From NCBI GenBank assembly GCA_035352715.1, contig DAOPYE010000017.1, positions 1-37,347 of the forward strand: 37,347 nucleotides of DNA, read 5' to 3'. The notes below the pieces were generated by a model. It was not told where the DNA came from. It saw only the letters and a program-made list of their open reading frames with translations, and did not search any database. Origin of the DNA: DAOPYE01 sp035352715. GTDB taxonomy: Bacteria > Acidobacteriota > Holophagae > Holophagales > Holophagaceae. Position numbers and translations under genes: made by a program. Shown in pieces: positions 16,710 through 24,655 of this stretch (position 1 is the stretch's first letter; every line of letters begins with the position of its first letter).

Positions 16710-18188
16710 CTAGAACTCCTTTTCGAGCCGTCGGCACAAAGTCTTGAGGATCTTGATGCGGCCGTAGAGCTTGTCCTCGCTTTCGACCAGGGTCCAGGGC
16801 GAGACTTCGGTGCTGGTGCGCTCCAGCATGTCGCAGATGGCCGCTTCGTATAGATCCCACTTCTCGCGGTTGCGCCAATCCTCGTCGGTGATCTTGAAGC
16901 GCTTGAAGCGGGTGTTCTGGCGCTCCTCGAAGCGCCGGAGCTGCTCTTCCTTTGAGATCGTCAGCCAGAACTTCAGAAGGATCGTGCCGCTCTGCACCAG
17001 CTGCTGTTCGAAATCGTTGATCTCACCGTAGGCACGCATCCAGTCCGCCTCACGGCAAAAACCCTCGACCCGCTCCACCAGGACGCGGCCGTACCAGGAG
17101 CGGTCGAAGATGGCGACCTTGCCGTGCCGGGGCAGATGACGCCAGAAGCGCCACAGGTAAGGCTGGGCGCGCTCTTCTTCCGTGGGCGCGGCGATGGGCA
17201 CGATGCGACACACCCGCGCATCGACGGCTTGCGTGATGCGCCGGATGCTGCCGCCCTTCCCCGCCGCATCGCTGCCTTCGAAGACCATCACGACGGAATG
17301 ATTCTTGAAATTCTTGTGCCGCGTCAGCAGGTTCAGTTCGCCTTGCAGCTTTTCCAGCTGCGCCTCGTAGTCGTCCTTTTCCAGCTTCTTGGAAAGATCC
17401 AGCCGCCGCAGGATGTTCAAGCCGTCGATGCTGCTGAAGGAGGGCGGCGCCTTGGGCGCGCTGGCGGGCACCTCCGGACGATCCAGGCGGGCCCGCAGGC
17501 GCTCCAGAATAATTTTGCCCACCGTGAGCTTCTGGTAGTGAGGATCCGTGGCCTCCACCACGATCCACGGCGCGTCGGCCGTGCTGGTCTGGCGCAGCGC
17601 CCGCTCGCTGACTTCGCGGAATGTGTCGTAGAGCTTGTGGTGCTTCCAATCCCGTTCGGTCACGCGCCACCGCGTCTTGGGATCCTTTTCCAACTTCTTC
17701 AGGCGCTTCTCCTGCGTCTTCTTGGAGAGATGCATCCAGAACTTGAGGACCAGCGCGCCTTCATCAATCAGCATCTGCTCGAAGCGCCGCACCTGCTCCA
17801 TATCCTGATCCAGCCGCTCGTTGGCGATGTGGCCGTAGGCGCGCTGAAGGATGGGCCAGGAGTACCAGCTGCCATCAAAGACGCCCATCTTGCCCTTGGG
17901 CGGCAGCAGCCGCCAGTAGCGCCACATGTGCGGCCGCTCCAACTCCTCGTCGCTGGGATCGTCCAGGCCGTTCACCTGGATGTGCCGGGGATCCATCCAT
18001 TCGTTCAGCGTGGAAACCACCGCGCTCTTGCCCGAACCGTCCACGCCGGCGACGAGGATCACCACCGGGAAGCGCTTGGCGGCCACCAGATCGTACTGCG
18101 CGTCCAGCAGCGCCTCGCGCAAGGCGGGGACCTCTTGCTCCCATCGCTCCTTATCGATGGCGTGACCCAGCTCAGCGGATTCGAACAT
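16710..18188 (-). CDS. pap: Polyphosphate:AMP phosphotransferase (tandem PPK2 domains)
   Basis: 492 residues with two PPK2 domains, as in class II PPK2 enzymes that phosphorylate AMP to ADP using polyphosphate. Domain 1 has Walker A GVDGSGKS (48-55) and the lid/Walker B region FDGSWYSW. Domain 2 has GSDAAGK (305-311) and FDRSWYGRVLVERV, the more canonical pair. A charged linker (about 230-290) joins them. In the characterised tandem enzymes the C-terminal domain is the catalytic one, which fits the FDRSWY motif being complete only there. The ATG start has GGAGGT 5 nt upstream. Longer upstream reading in this frame overlaps the EAL-GGDEF gene and is not coding. A role in regenerating ADP/ATP from polyphosphate is likely. 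Confidence 0.93.
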   Translation of the reverse strand: MFESAELGHAIDKERWEQEVPALREALLDAQYDLVAAKRFPVVILVAGVDGSGKSAVVSTLNEWMDPRHIQVNGLDDPSDEELERPHMWRYWRLLPPKGKMGVFDGSWYSWPILQRAYGHIANERLDQDMEQVRRFEQMLIDEGALVLKFWMHLSKKTQEKRLKKLEKDPKTRWRVTERDWKHHKLYDTFREVSERALRQTSTADAPWIVVEATDPHYQKLTVGKIILERLRARLDRPEVPASAPKAPPSFSSIDGLNILRRLDLSKKLEKDDYEAQLEKLQGELNLLTRHKNFKNHSVVMVFEGSDAAGKGGSIRRITQAVDARVCRIVPIAAPTEEERAQPYLWRFWRHLPRHGKVAIFDRSWYGRVLVERVEGFCREADWMRAYGEINDFEQQLVQSGTILLKFWLTISKEEQLRRFEERQNTRFKRFKITDEDWRNREKWDLYEAAICDMLERTSTEVSPWTLVESEDKLYGRIKILKTLCRRLEKEF

Positions 18189-18295
18189 GGAGACCTCCCA
18201 TGGCCTGCGGGCCCAAACCGACTGCCGCACAGGGTTCGGTGACAGAAAGCGGGGGCGATGCCCATGTATCGGAGGATCCGTTGAGGAAAATGACT

Positions 18296-20149
18296 TCAGT
18301 AGCTGTCCAGGAAACCCGATTCGCGGCGTTCGACGAACAGGCTGCACCCTTCGATGGCCTTGGCCTCTTTCTTGGCCGTGGCCACCGCGGCGGCGATCTC
18401 GTGATGGCTGCTGAAGGCGCCCGAACGCGCCGGGACCGCACCGATGGAGAGGGAGAACAGTGGATGGAACACGGGTCGATGCAGGCGATCCTCGGAGGTG
18501 TACCCGCCTGCAGCCAGATGCTCTGCGCCAAAGAAGCGATCCCGACCGGCATGGAACCGCTCCAGGATCCGCTCGCAGCGCTCCCTCCAGTCCAGGCTGC
18601 GCATGACCACGAGAAAGTCGTCGCCGCCGATATGGCCAACAAAATCGCGATCTGGATCGCACACGGATTCCAGCAGCTTGCCGATCCAGTAGATCACCTC
18701 GTCGCCTCGCTGATAGCCGTAGACGTCGTTGTAGGGCTTGAAGTGGTCCAGGTCGCAGTAGCAGGCCACGAAAGGCACGTCCTGTTCCAGCAGGCTGTCC
18801 AGGTGCTCGTTGATGGGAACGTTGCCGGGCAGCTGGGTCAAGGGATTCGCATAGCGCGCGGCCTGGATCTGCATCTGGGTGATCTCGCGCATCAGGTCGT
18901 GGCTGCTGCCCATGCCCGCGTAGAATCCGCCCCGGGTGATGATGAATCCGTGGAGGATGTGCCGGGGATCCGAATCCAGCAACCGCTCGCTCAGCTCGTG
19001 CAGGCTGATGCTGTGCTCGACCACCAGGATGTTGCGGCTCATGATCGCCTCGCAGGGCTTCTTGCCGTACAGCTCGCGGCTGAAGGGCCGTGACATGGCG
19101 TCCAGAAACGCGTAGCGGTTGATCAAGCCCACGGGAAGGCCGTCCTTCACCACCGGAAGCGAGAGCAGTGACGGTTCTTTCAAAAACCGCTCGTGCACCT
19201 GTTCCTGGCTGGCATCGGGCCGGATGGAGGAGATGAACATCATCAACTTGGACGCGGTGGTGCGGCTCTGACTCATCCAGGCGGCCAAGCTCCGCTGTCC
19301 GTTCGCCCCCGTGCGGCGCATCAGCTCGGGAACAGGCACGGATCGGGGCACCGGGTTGGGTCGCCCCAACAAATAGCCCTGGCCGTACTCCAGGCCCAGG
19401 TCCATCACCACGGCCAGATCCGCTTCCGTCTCCAGCCCCTCGGCGACGATCTTCGCGCCGGTCTTGTGGGCGATCTCCTGGATGGATCGCAGGAACTGGT
19501 GCTTGACGGGATCCGTCGCCACGCCCTGGATGAAGTGTTGGTCGATCTTCACGTATTCGGGACGGAGCTCGGACCAGAGCCGCAAGCTGGAAAAGCCTTC
19601 GCCCAGATCGTCCATGGCGATGGCGAATCCTTGCTGGCGATAGTGGTCCGCGGCGGCCACAAGCTGCGCGAAATCCAGGCTGGAGCGACATTCTGTCAAC
19701 TCGATGACCAGATCGTCCGGCGAAAGTCCCAGGCCCTCCATCTCTGCCAAGTTGATGATGGAGCCCGGAAACCCCAGCGCCAGTGCATCTGGGCTAACGT
19801 TCACGAATAGCTTCCGCCGCTGGCCGCTGCTGGAGAACGCCGCACTCAGGATCTGCACACAGGCCCGCTCCGTCTCGAACAGCAGCCCCGAAGCCGACGC
19901 CACTCCGAAGAGGTTCATGGGACTATGAAGCACCGAATCCGACGGACCTCGAATCAAGCCCTCGAAGCCGTGGACATCGCCCGTGCGCAGATCCAGGATC
20001 GGCTGGAAATGGGGCTTCAGGCGGCCCTCTTCCAGGATAGATCGCAGTTCCACGGCCAGCGCCTGGGCGCGGGACGATCGGCTTGAGGCACTGGCACCCG
20101 CATCACCCTTCGCCCCATCCCCGGCATCATCCGCATCCAGCCAAGGCAT
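18296..20149 (-). CDS. EAL-CBS-GGDEF cyclic-di-GMP signalling protein
   Basis: 617 residues from the ATG at 20149, chosen for its GGGGGA site; GTG at 20276-20278 and ATG at 20201-20203 are longer alternatives without good sites. Domain order: EAL (about 40-290), a pair of CBS-like segments (about 310-440) and GGDEF (about 450-600). The EAL motif reads EGL (63-65). The other catalytic positions look kept: VNVSPDAL, IELTE, AMDDLGEGFSS, YVKID, AEGLE and YGQGYLLGRP. The diguanylate cyclase signature is GGDDF (508-512) instead of GG[DE]EF. There are no membrane segments, so it is cytoplasmic. It is likely a phosphodiesterase with a regulatory or weakened cyclase domain. The CBS pair may sense adenine nucleotides, which is of interest beside a polyphosphate:AMP enzyme. 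Confidence 0.9.
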   Translation of the reverse strand: MPWLDADDAGDGAKGDAGASASSRSSRAQALAVELRSILEEGRLKPHFQPILDLRTGDVHGFEGLIRGPSDSVLHSPMNLFGVASASGLLFETERACVQILSAAFSSSGQRRKLFVNVSPDALALGFPGSIINLAEMEGLGLSPDDLVIELTECRSSLDFAQLVAAADHYRQQGFAIAMDDLGEGFSSLRLWSELRPEYVKIDQHFIQGVATDPVKHQFLRSIQEIAHKTGAKIVAEGLETEADLAVVMDLGLEYGQGYLLGRPNPVPRSVPVPELMRRTGANGQRSLAAWMSQSRTTASKLMMFISSIRPDASQEQVHERFLKEPSLLSLPVVKDGLPVGLINRYAFLDAMSRPFSRELYGKKPCEAIMSRNILVVEHSISLHELSERLLDSDPRHILHGFIITRGGFYAGMGSSHDLMREITQMQIQAARYANPLTQLPGNVPINEHLDSLLEQDVPFVACYCDLDHFKPYNDVYGYQRGDEVIYWIGKLLESVCDPDRDFVGHIGGDDFLVVMRSLDWRERCERILERFHAGRDRFFGAEHLAAGGYTSEDRLHRPVFHPLFSLSIGAVPARSGAFSSHHEIAAAVATAKKEAKAIEGCSLFVERRESGFLDSY

Positions 20150-20301
20150 GGCGAATCCCCCTTCCGCGAGACCATCCCGTAACATTCCTTGCCAAAAGCC
20201 CATGGAAGCATTGCACGCCAACGCCGCGACAGGCCGGGTTCCACGCCGTAACAAGCCTGTAAACGCAACGGAGATCACCGCGCGCGAAGGTCTCCCGCGC
20301 C

Positions 20302-21789
20302 TCAGCGCGCGCGCCGCACCCGCACGCGCATCCGGCCGAATTCGTCCACGGCCAGCACTTCCCAGGAAAGGGGGCCGTCGTGGCCCTTGGGGGTTTCGCC
20401 GGGCCCCAGATTGAAGGCCGCGTCATCAAGCTCCCAGCGCCCGTTGGGGGCGCGGGGCAGCGGGGGCTGCGCGCTGCCCGGATGGGCGTCCACGACATGG
20501 ACGGGGCCTTGGGGTTCGTCCGGCGTGAGCTTGGACGAGTCGATGGCGGCCACCACCAGCCCTTCGTGCCCCACGCCCCAGCGGTCCCCGATGCGGCCCC
20601 GATCGAAACCCCAGGGCCTGCGCACGTTCAGTTCCCAGAAACACCCCGGCTTCCGCAGATCGGGCACGATCAGGCGCTGGGGCAGACGGCCCGGCGCGCG
20701 TTCCAGCACATCCAGCCAGCCCGTCCAGGATCGTCCCGTCACGCGCTCTTCCGTCACTGTCTCGCGGAAACGCCCGCCGTACCACAGTTCGGCGCGGGTC
20801 CATCCCATGGGCTGCGAGGGACTGTATGCCACATCCGCAAACCATGGCCCCATTTCTGGATGATGGCGGTCCCATCCGCGGTACATGCCCACATCCATCA
20901 GATCCCAAATGCCAGCGGTCAGCGGGTGCGATTCGTCCAGGTAGAAATCGTCCACGCGGTGCTCGCCCATGGCGTGAAAGGCCTCGTGAACAAGATTGCC
21001 CAGGGGGGTGTCTTCGGGCAGAAAGAGCGCGGACCATTTGCATTCGCGATCCCACGGCAAGCGTTCCAGAAAGGAGATGGGCGAGTGGTGGGCGTGGTTA
21101 GTGGTGATCGTCTGCGAAGGCCCCGGCGCGATGATCCACAGATGATCCGGCTTGCCATCCGGGACCAAGGCGCCCGTGCGGTTGTTCACGCGATCCAGAT
21201 CGCCCAGCTTCAGCCCCTTGAGCTGCGCGATGACCCATCGCACCAGGGCGCCGCGATCCTCATCACGCCGGGGCGCGGCGTGTTCGCGATCCACCAGATG
21301 GAGGATGGCGCCCTCTTCGAACTCCAGGCTGCCCTTGCTGACTTCGAAGAAATAGTTCGCCACACTGGCGACGCCGGGCTGGCGATAGAAGAAGCGCTCA
21401 CGCAGCGTGTCATCACTGATGGCCGAGGCCTCGTCGGGAAAGTCCAGTCGCACGACCAGGGCCTTTTCCACGCGATGTTCGGGCGCGGGCGCAAGCGCGA
21501 TGGGCGCCTGCCATTCGGCCTGGGGCACGAGATCCCGCTGCCAGCCGCTCTTCTCCACGACCAGGACATCGTCCGAATCGGCGAGTTCCAGAATGAAGCT
21601 CCCTTCCACATCTGTCGTGGCGATGGGCGGCAGGGGCGTCGGCCATGGATGGCGCAGCCGGTCGGGATACACGCTGACGCCGGGAAGCCCCAATCGCCCA
21701 TCCGTCACCCGCCCCGTGACCGTTTTGGCGGAAAGGGGCATCGCCTGGAGCCCCAGGACCATCCCCGCGATGAATAGCAGACGCCGCAT
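20302..21789 (-). CDS. Secreted M6-like metalloprotease with carboxypeptidase-regulatory-like domain
   Basis: 495 residues with a signal peptide (LLFIAGMVLGLQAMPLSA). An N-terminal carboxypeptidase-regulatory-like beta domain (KTVTGRVTDGRLGLPGVSVYP, about 22-80) precedes an M6/immune-inhibitor-A-type peptidase region. That region includes ALVVRLDFPD, SVANYFFEVSKGSLEFE, and the zinc site LVHEAFHAMGEHRVDDFY with HEAFH at 268-272. GIWDLMDVG then matches the Met-turn (lMs.G) of M6 enzymes. The length suggests a full protein. It is transcribed divergently from lepA with only 36 bp between start codons, so their promoters must overlap or lie in the coding ends. Substrate unknown; probably extracellular or periplasmic. 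Confidence 0.83.
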   Translation of the reverse strand: MRRLLFIAGMVLGLQAMPLSAKTVTGRVTDGRLGLPGVSVYPDRLRHPWPTPLPPIATTDVEGSFILELADSDDVLVVEKSGWQRDLVPQAEWQAPIALAPAPEHRVEKALVVRLDFPDEASAISDDTLRERFFYRQPGVASVANYFFEVSKGSLEFEEGAILHLVDREHAAPRRDEDRGALVRWVIAQLKGLKLGDLDRVNNRTGALVPDGKPDHLWIIAPGPSQTITTNHAHHSPISFLERLPWDRECKWSALFLPEDTPLGNLVHEAFHAMGEHRVDDFYLDESHPLTAGIWDLMDVGMYRGWDRHHPEMGPWFADVAYSPSQPMGWTRAELWYGGRFRETVTEERVTGRSWTGWLDVLERAPGRLPQRLIVPDLRKPGCFWELNVRRPWGFDRGRIGDRWGVGHEGLVVAAIDSSKLTPDEPQGPVHVVDAHPGSAQPPLPRAPNGRWELDDAAFNLGPGETPKGHDGPLSWEVLAVDEFGRMRVRVRRAR

Positions 21790-21825
21790 GTTCTCAACGA
21801 TACAATGCTCGGTTCGAGGTCATTT

Positions 21826-23646
21826 GTGACGGATCCTTCTCTCATCCGCAATTTCTCCATCATCGCCCATATCGATCACGGCAAGTCGACCCTGGCGGAT
21901 CGGCTGCTGGAGCTGACGAACACCATCTCCAAGCGTGAGATGCAGGCCCAGATCCTGGATGACATGGACCTGGAGCGCGAGCGCGGCATCACGATCAAGG
22001 CCCACGCGGTGACGTTGAAATACCCCGCGCAGGACGGCAAGGTCTATACGCTGAACCTCATCGACACGCCGGGCCATGTGGACTTCACCTATGAGGTGAG
22101 CCGCAGTCTCGCCGCCTGCGAGGGCGCGATCCTGGTGGTGGACAGCACCCAGGGCGTCGAAGCCCAGACCCTGGCCAACACCTATCTGGCGCTGGACAAC
22201 GAACTGGAGATATTCCCCGTCCTCAACAAGACGGATCTGCCTTCCAGCGAGCCCGAACGCGTGCTGGAGGAGATCGATCAGGTCATCGGCCTGGTGGACA
22301 TCGCCCATTCGGTGAACATCAGCGCAAAGACCGGCGAGAACTGCCTTCAGGTGTTGGAGAACATCATCAGTGTCGTTCCCGCACCCAAAGGCGACCCCAA
22401 AGCGCCGCTGCAGGCGCTGGTTTTCGACTGCTACTACGATCCGTACCGAGGCGTGGTCTGCCTGGTGCGCATCATGAACGGCACCGTGAAACCCGGCGAG
22501 ACCATCCATTTCATGGCCAGCGACGGCGAGTACCGCCTGGACGAGGTGGGCGTCTTCAATCCCAAGATGACCAAAGTCGACGAAATGAGCGTGGGCGAAG
22601 TGGGCTACCTCGTGGCCAGCATCAAACAGCTGGCGGATGTGAAGGTGGGCGACACCATCACGCACGGCCTGACCCACAACACCAAGCCTTCCACGGTGAT
22701 GCTGAAGGGCTTCAAGGAGCTTCAGCCTGTCGTCTTTGCGGGCATCTTCCCCACCGCCAGCGAGGACTACGAGGATCTGCGCGACGCCATGGACAAGCTG
22801 CGGCTGAACGACAGCTCGTTCCACTACGAGCCCGAAACCAGCCAGGCGCTGGGTTTCGGCTTCCGCTGCGGATTCCTGGGCCTGCTGCACATGGAAATCG
22901 TGCAAGAGCGCCTCGAACGCGAGTTCGATCTGGATCTCATCACCACCGCGCCCTCGGTGCGCTACCAGGTCTACCTCACGGATGACACGGAACTGGATGT
23001 GGATAACCCCGCCAGACTGCCGCCCCTGCCCAAGATCGCGCGCATCGAGGAACCCATCATCGAGGCCACCATTCTCACGCGTCCCGACTTCGTGGGCGGT
23101 CTGCTCAAGCTCTGCGAAGACCGCCGTGGCATCCAGCAGAAGCTGGAATACGTCGGCAAGGACCGTGTGATGCTGGTCTACGAGCTGCCGCTCAACGAAG
23201 TGGTACTGGATTTCTACGACCGCCTGAAATCCATTTCGAAGGGCTACGCCAGCTTCGACTACCACATGAAGCTCTACCGCGAGAGCGATCTGGTGAAGAT
23301 GGACATCCTGGTCAACAGCGAGCCCATCGACGCGCTCTCCGTGCTGGTGCACCGCAGCAAGAGCACCACGCTGGGACATGCGCTGACCGTGAAGATGAAG
23401 GACGTCATCCCCCAGCAGATGTTCGACGTGGCCATCCAGGCCGCCATCGGCGCCAAGATCATCGCCCGCACCAACGTCAAAGCCCGTCGCAAAGACGTGC
23501 TGGCCAAGTGCTACGGCGGCGATATTTCGAGAAAAAAGAAACTTCTGAACAAGCAGAAGGAAGGCAAGAAGCGGATGAAGTCCATCGGCAACGTAGAGAT
23601 TCCCCAGGAAGCCTTCCTGGCGATTCTCAAGGTTGGGGAAGACTGA
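21826..23646 (+). CDS. lepA: Elongation factor 4 (LepA, ribosome back-translocase GTPase)
   Basis: 606-residue translational GTPase. G motifs: AHIDHGKST (Lys20), RGITIKA, DTPGHVDF and NKTDLP. EF-4-specific segments include LGFRCGFLGLLHMEI. The C-terminal domain ends GKKRMKSIGNVEIPQEAFLA, a typical full-length tail (E. coli LepA has 599 residues). I chose the GTG at 21826, giving VTDPSLIRNFSIIAH, with GAGGT 5 nt upstream; an ATG at 21805 is in frame but has no site. A TACAAT hexamer at 21801-21806 could be its -10. The stop overlaps the next start (TGATG at 23644-23648). The 3' end is partly duplicated just downstream. Confidence 0.97.
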   Translation: MTDPSLIRNFSIIAHIDHGKSTLADRLLELTNTISKREMQAQILDDMDLERERGITIKAHAVTLKYPAQDGKVYTLNLIDTPGHVDFTYEVSRSLAACEGAILVVDSTQGVEAQTLANTYLALDNELEIFPVLNKTDLPSSEPERVLEEIDQVIGLVDIAHSVNISAKTGENCLQVLENIISVVPAPKGDPKAPLQALVFDCYYDPYRGVVCLVRIMNGTVKPGETIHFMASDGEYRLDEVGVFNPKMTKVDEMSVGEVGYLVASIKQLADVKVGDTITHGLTHNTKPSTVMLKGFKELQPVVFAGIFPTASEDYEDLRDAMDKLRLNDSSFHYEPETSQALGFGFRCGFLGLLHMEIVQERLEREFDLDLITTAPSVRYQVYLTDDTELDVDNPARLPPLPKIARIEEPIIEATILTRPDFVGGLLKLCEDRRGIQQKLEYVGKDRVMLVYELPLNEVVLDFYDRLKSISKGYASFDYHMKLYRESDLVKMDILVNSEPIDALSVLVHRSKSTTLGHALTVKMKDVIPQQMFDVAIQAAIGAKIIARTNVKARRKDVLAKCYGGDISRKKKLLNKQKEGKKRMKSIGNVEIPQEAFLAILKVGED

Positions 23647-23651
23647 TGCAG
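23581..23651 (+). repeat. lepA 3' end, copy 1 of a direct repeat
   Basis: Blocks 23581-23608 and 23614-23651 recur at 23763-23790 and 23862-23899 with 27/28 and 35/38 identities. Copy 1 is the true end of lepA plus the first six bases (ATGCAG) of the following reading frame. Confidence 0.85.
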
Positions 23652-23894
23652 ATGCGATCCGATGGCCTGAATCCGCTGCGGATGAGCCCGAAGCAGGAGC
23701 GGAGGGCGACTTCGCCGCAGGCGAAGTCCAAGGGGCGCGGGCCATGGATGGCGCGCGTCAGATCCATCGGCAACGTAGAGATCCCCCAGGCCGAGTTGCC
23801 ATCAGCCTGCGAGCGGACAGGACTCGATGTCCTGTCCCGAGCTGACCTGATGCAACGAGGTTTCCTGGCGATCCTCAAGGTCGGGGAGGACTGA
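23646..23894 (+). pseudogene. Chimeric reading frame carrying a diverged second lepA 3' end
   Basis: An 82-codon open frame begins with an ATG overlapping the lepA stop and ends in a TGA overlapping the next start. Its second half repeats the end of lepA: 23763-23790 matches 23581-23608 (one difference) and 23862-23899 matches 23614-23651 (three differences). All four differences are synonymous in the LepA frame. Between the two blocks an in-frame insert of about 70 nt with a hairpin replaces two codons. The first half, with a GACTTCGCC-GCA-GGCGAAGTC hairpin, has no recognisable protein signature. It is probably the scar of a duplication or insertion rather than a functional gene, though the frame is open throughout. 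Confidence 0.6.
23708..23728. repeat. Perfect 9-bp hairpin in the lepA-downstream insert
   Basis: GACTTCGCC and GGCGAAGTC are exact reverse complements around GCA. It lies between the two lepA tail copies. It may belong to a REP-like element together with the second hairpin at 23815-23837. Confidence 0.6.
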
Positions 23895-23899
23895 TGCAG
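23763..23899 (+). repeat. lepA 3' end, copy 2, interrupted by a hairpin insert
   Basis: Second copy of the lepA tail, split by about 71 nt (23791-23861) that include the inverted repeat GGACAGGAC-TCGAT-GTCCTGTCC (23815-23837). Changes against copy 1 are ATT to ATC (twice), GTT to GTC and GAA to GAG, all silent. The copy ends in TGATGCAG, supplying the start of the zinc-ribbon gene. Confidence 0.85.
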
Positions 23900-24139
23900 A
23901 CCGTTGAACTGAGCGAGCAACCCACCCCCGCGAAAGCCGAGGTCAAGAGCCTGACGGGCATCGTGCTGACGGGTCCCCAGAAGACCATCGGCCTGATGCT
24001 GCTGCTGGGACTGCTCTACTGGCGCTTGTGGCGGCGCAAACGGTCGAAAGACCGCATCTGCCCGCACTGCGGCCACCGGAATCCACCCCACCGGACCAAT
24101 TGCACCGAGTGCTCCGCGCCACTGTTCCTCGGCGAGTAG
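23894..24139 (+). CDS. Small membrane-anchored zinc-ribbon protein
   Basis: 81 residues. A hydrophobic helix (about 34-48, GLMLLLGLLYWRLW) is followed by a basic RRKRSK stretch. A C-terminal zinc ribbon reads CPHCGHRNPPHRTNCTEC with two CxxC-type knuckles. Topology by the positive-inside rule places the ribbon in the cytoplasm. The function is unknown; such proteins may bind nucleic acid or a ribosomal partner at the membrane. Its ATG overlaps the stop of the lepA-tail frame (TGATG), and GGGGAGGA upstream serves as ribosome site. In an ancestral arrangement it would have followed lepA directly, so it is probably in the lepA operon. Confidence 0.75.
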   Translation: MQTVELSEQPTPAKAEVKSLTGIVLTGPQKTIGLMLLLGLLYWRLWRRKRSKDRICPHCGHRNPPHRTNCTECSAPLFLGE

Positions 24140-24188
24140 CTTGGCAAGCCGAGGAATGAATCGGACGGCATTCAAAACAGTATCCGGC

Positions 24189-24224
24189 GAGCAAAAGCCC
24201 CGAACGAATTCGGGGCTTTTGCTC
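24189..24224. terminator. Bidirectional intrinsic terminator
   Basis: Perfect 16-bp stem GAGCAAAAGCCCCGAA / TTCGGGGCTTTTGCTC around the CGAA loop. A-rich and T-rich arms allow termination on both strands. It lies between the convergent zinc-ribbon gene and the 98-residue gene. Confidence 0.88.
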
Positions 24225-24253
24225 GGGCAGGGCCCTGTAATCGGGGGGATGGG

Positions 24254-24550
24254 TTAGAGGTCGATCTCGCCCACACCCAGATCGTCGGCGGACTCCTCGG
24301 TGCCATCCTGGATCGCAGGAGAGACATCCAGATCGTTCTCCTGGCCCAGCATGTCGCTGGCGGAGCCGTACATCTGGCCGATGGTCTGCTTGCGGGTCTC
24401 CAGCGTCTGGATGAGTTCCTGCACGCGCTTGATCTCATCGTTGAGATGCTGCCATTCCGCGCGGATCGTGTTGTTCATCTCCGCCACTTCCTGACGGCAA
24501 TGCTCACGCGCCTGCTGGTAGAAGACCTGCTGTTCTTTCGTCAATTCCAT
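24254..24550 (-). CDS. Small acidic coiled-coil protein, unknown function
   Basis: 98 residues, not recognised. The first about 65 residues are highly charged and helical (ELTKEQQVFYQQAREHCRQE ... RVQELIQTLETRKQTIGQMY) with heptad-like hydrophobics, suggesting a coiled coil. The last 30 are acidic and flexible (DVSPAIQDGTEESADDLGVG). There is no signal peptide or membrane segment. The ATG start has GGAG 7 nt upstream. It is encoded downstream of the Ser/Thr kinase gene on the same strand (about 105 bp gap) and ends at a strong terminator, so it may share the kinase transcript. It could be a scaffold or a kinase substrate, but no evidence here shows this. Confidence 0.7.
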   Translation of the reverse strand: MELTKEQQVFYQQAREHCRQEVAEMNNTIRAEWQHLNDEIKRVQELIQTLETRKQTIGQMYGSASDMLGQENDLDVSPAIQDGTEESADDLGVGEIDL

Positions 24551-24655
24551 GGGAGAACTCCGGGAAAGGTGGGTGTGTTCAAGTGAATGTGTCAGCGATG
24601 TCTGAATGGAACGATCATACCCCCGCGAGCGATTCCGAGCACGAATCCTCACGCA

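Noticed and set aside
18189..19691. Upstream 500-codon extension of the polyphosphate phosphotransferase frame
   Set aside because: It overlaps the EAL-GGDEF gene in another frame and is Arg/Gly/Pro-rich; the real start at 18188 has a strong GGAGGT.
21820..23745. 641-codon open frame antisense to lepA
   Set aside because: It is an antisense shadow of lepA, rich in His/Gln/Val/Asp as expected from the reverse frame of GC-rich genes.
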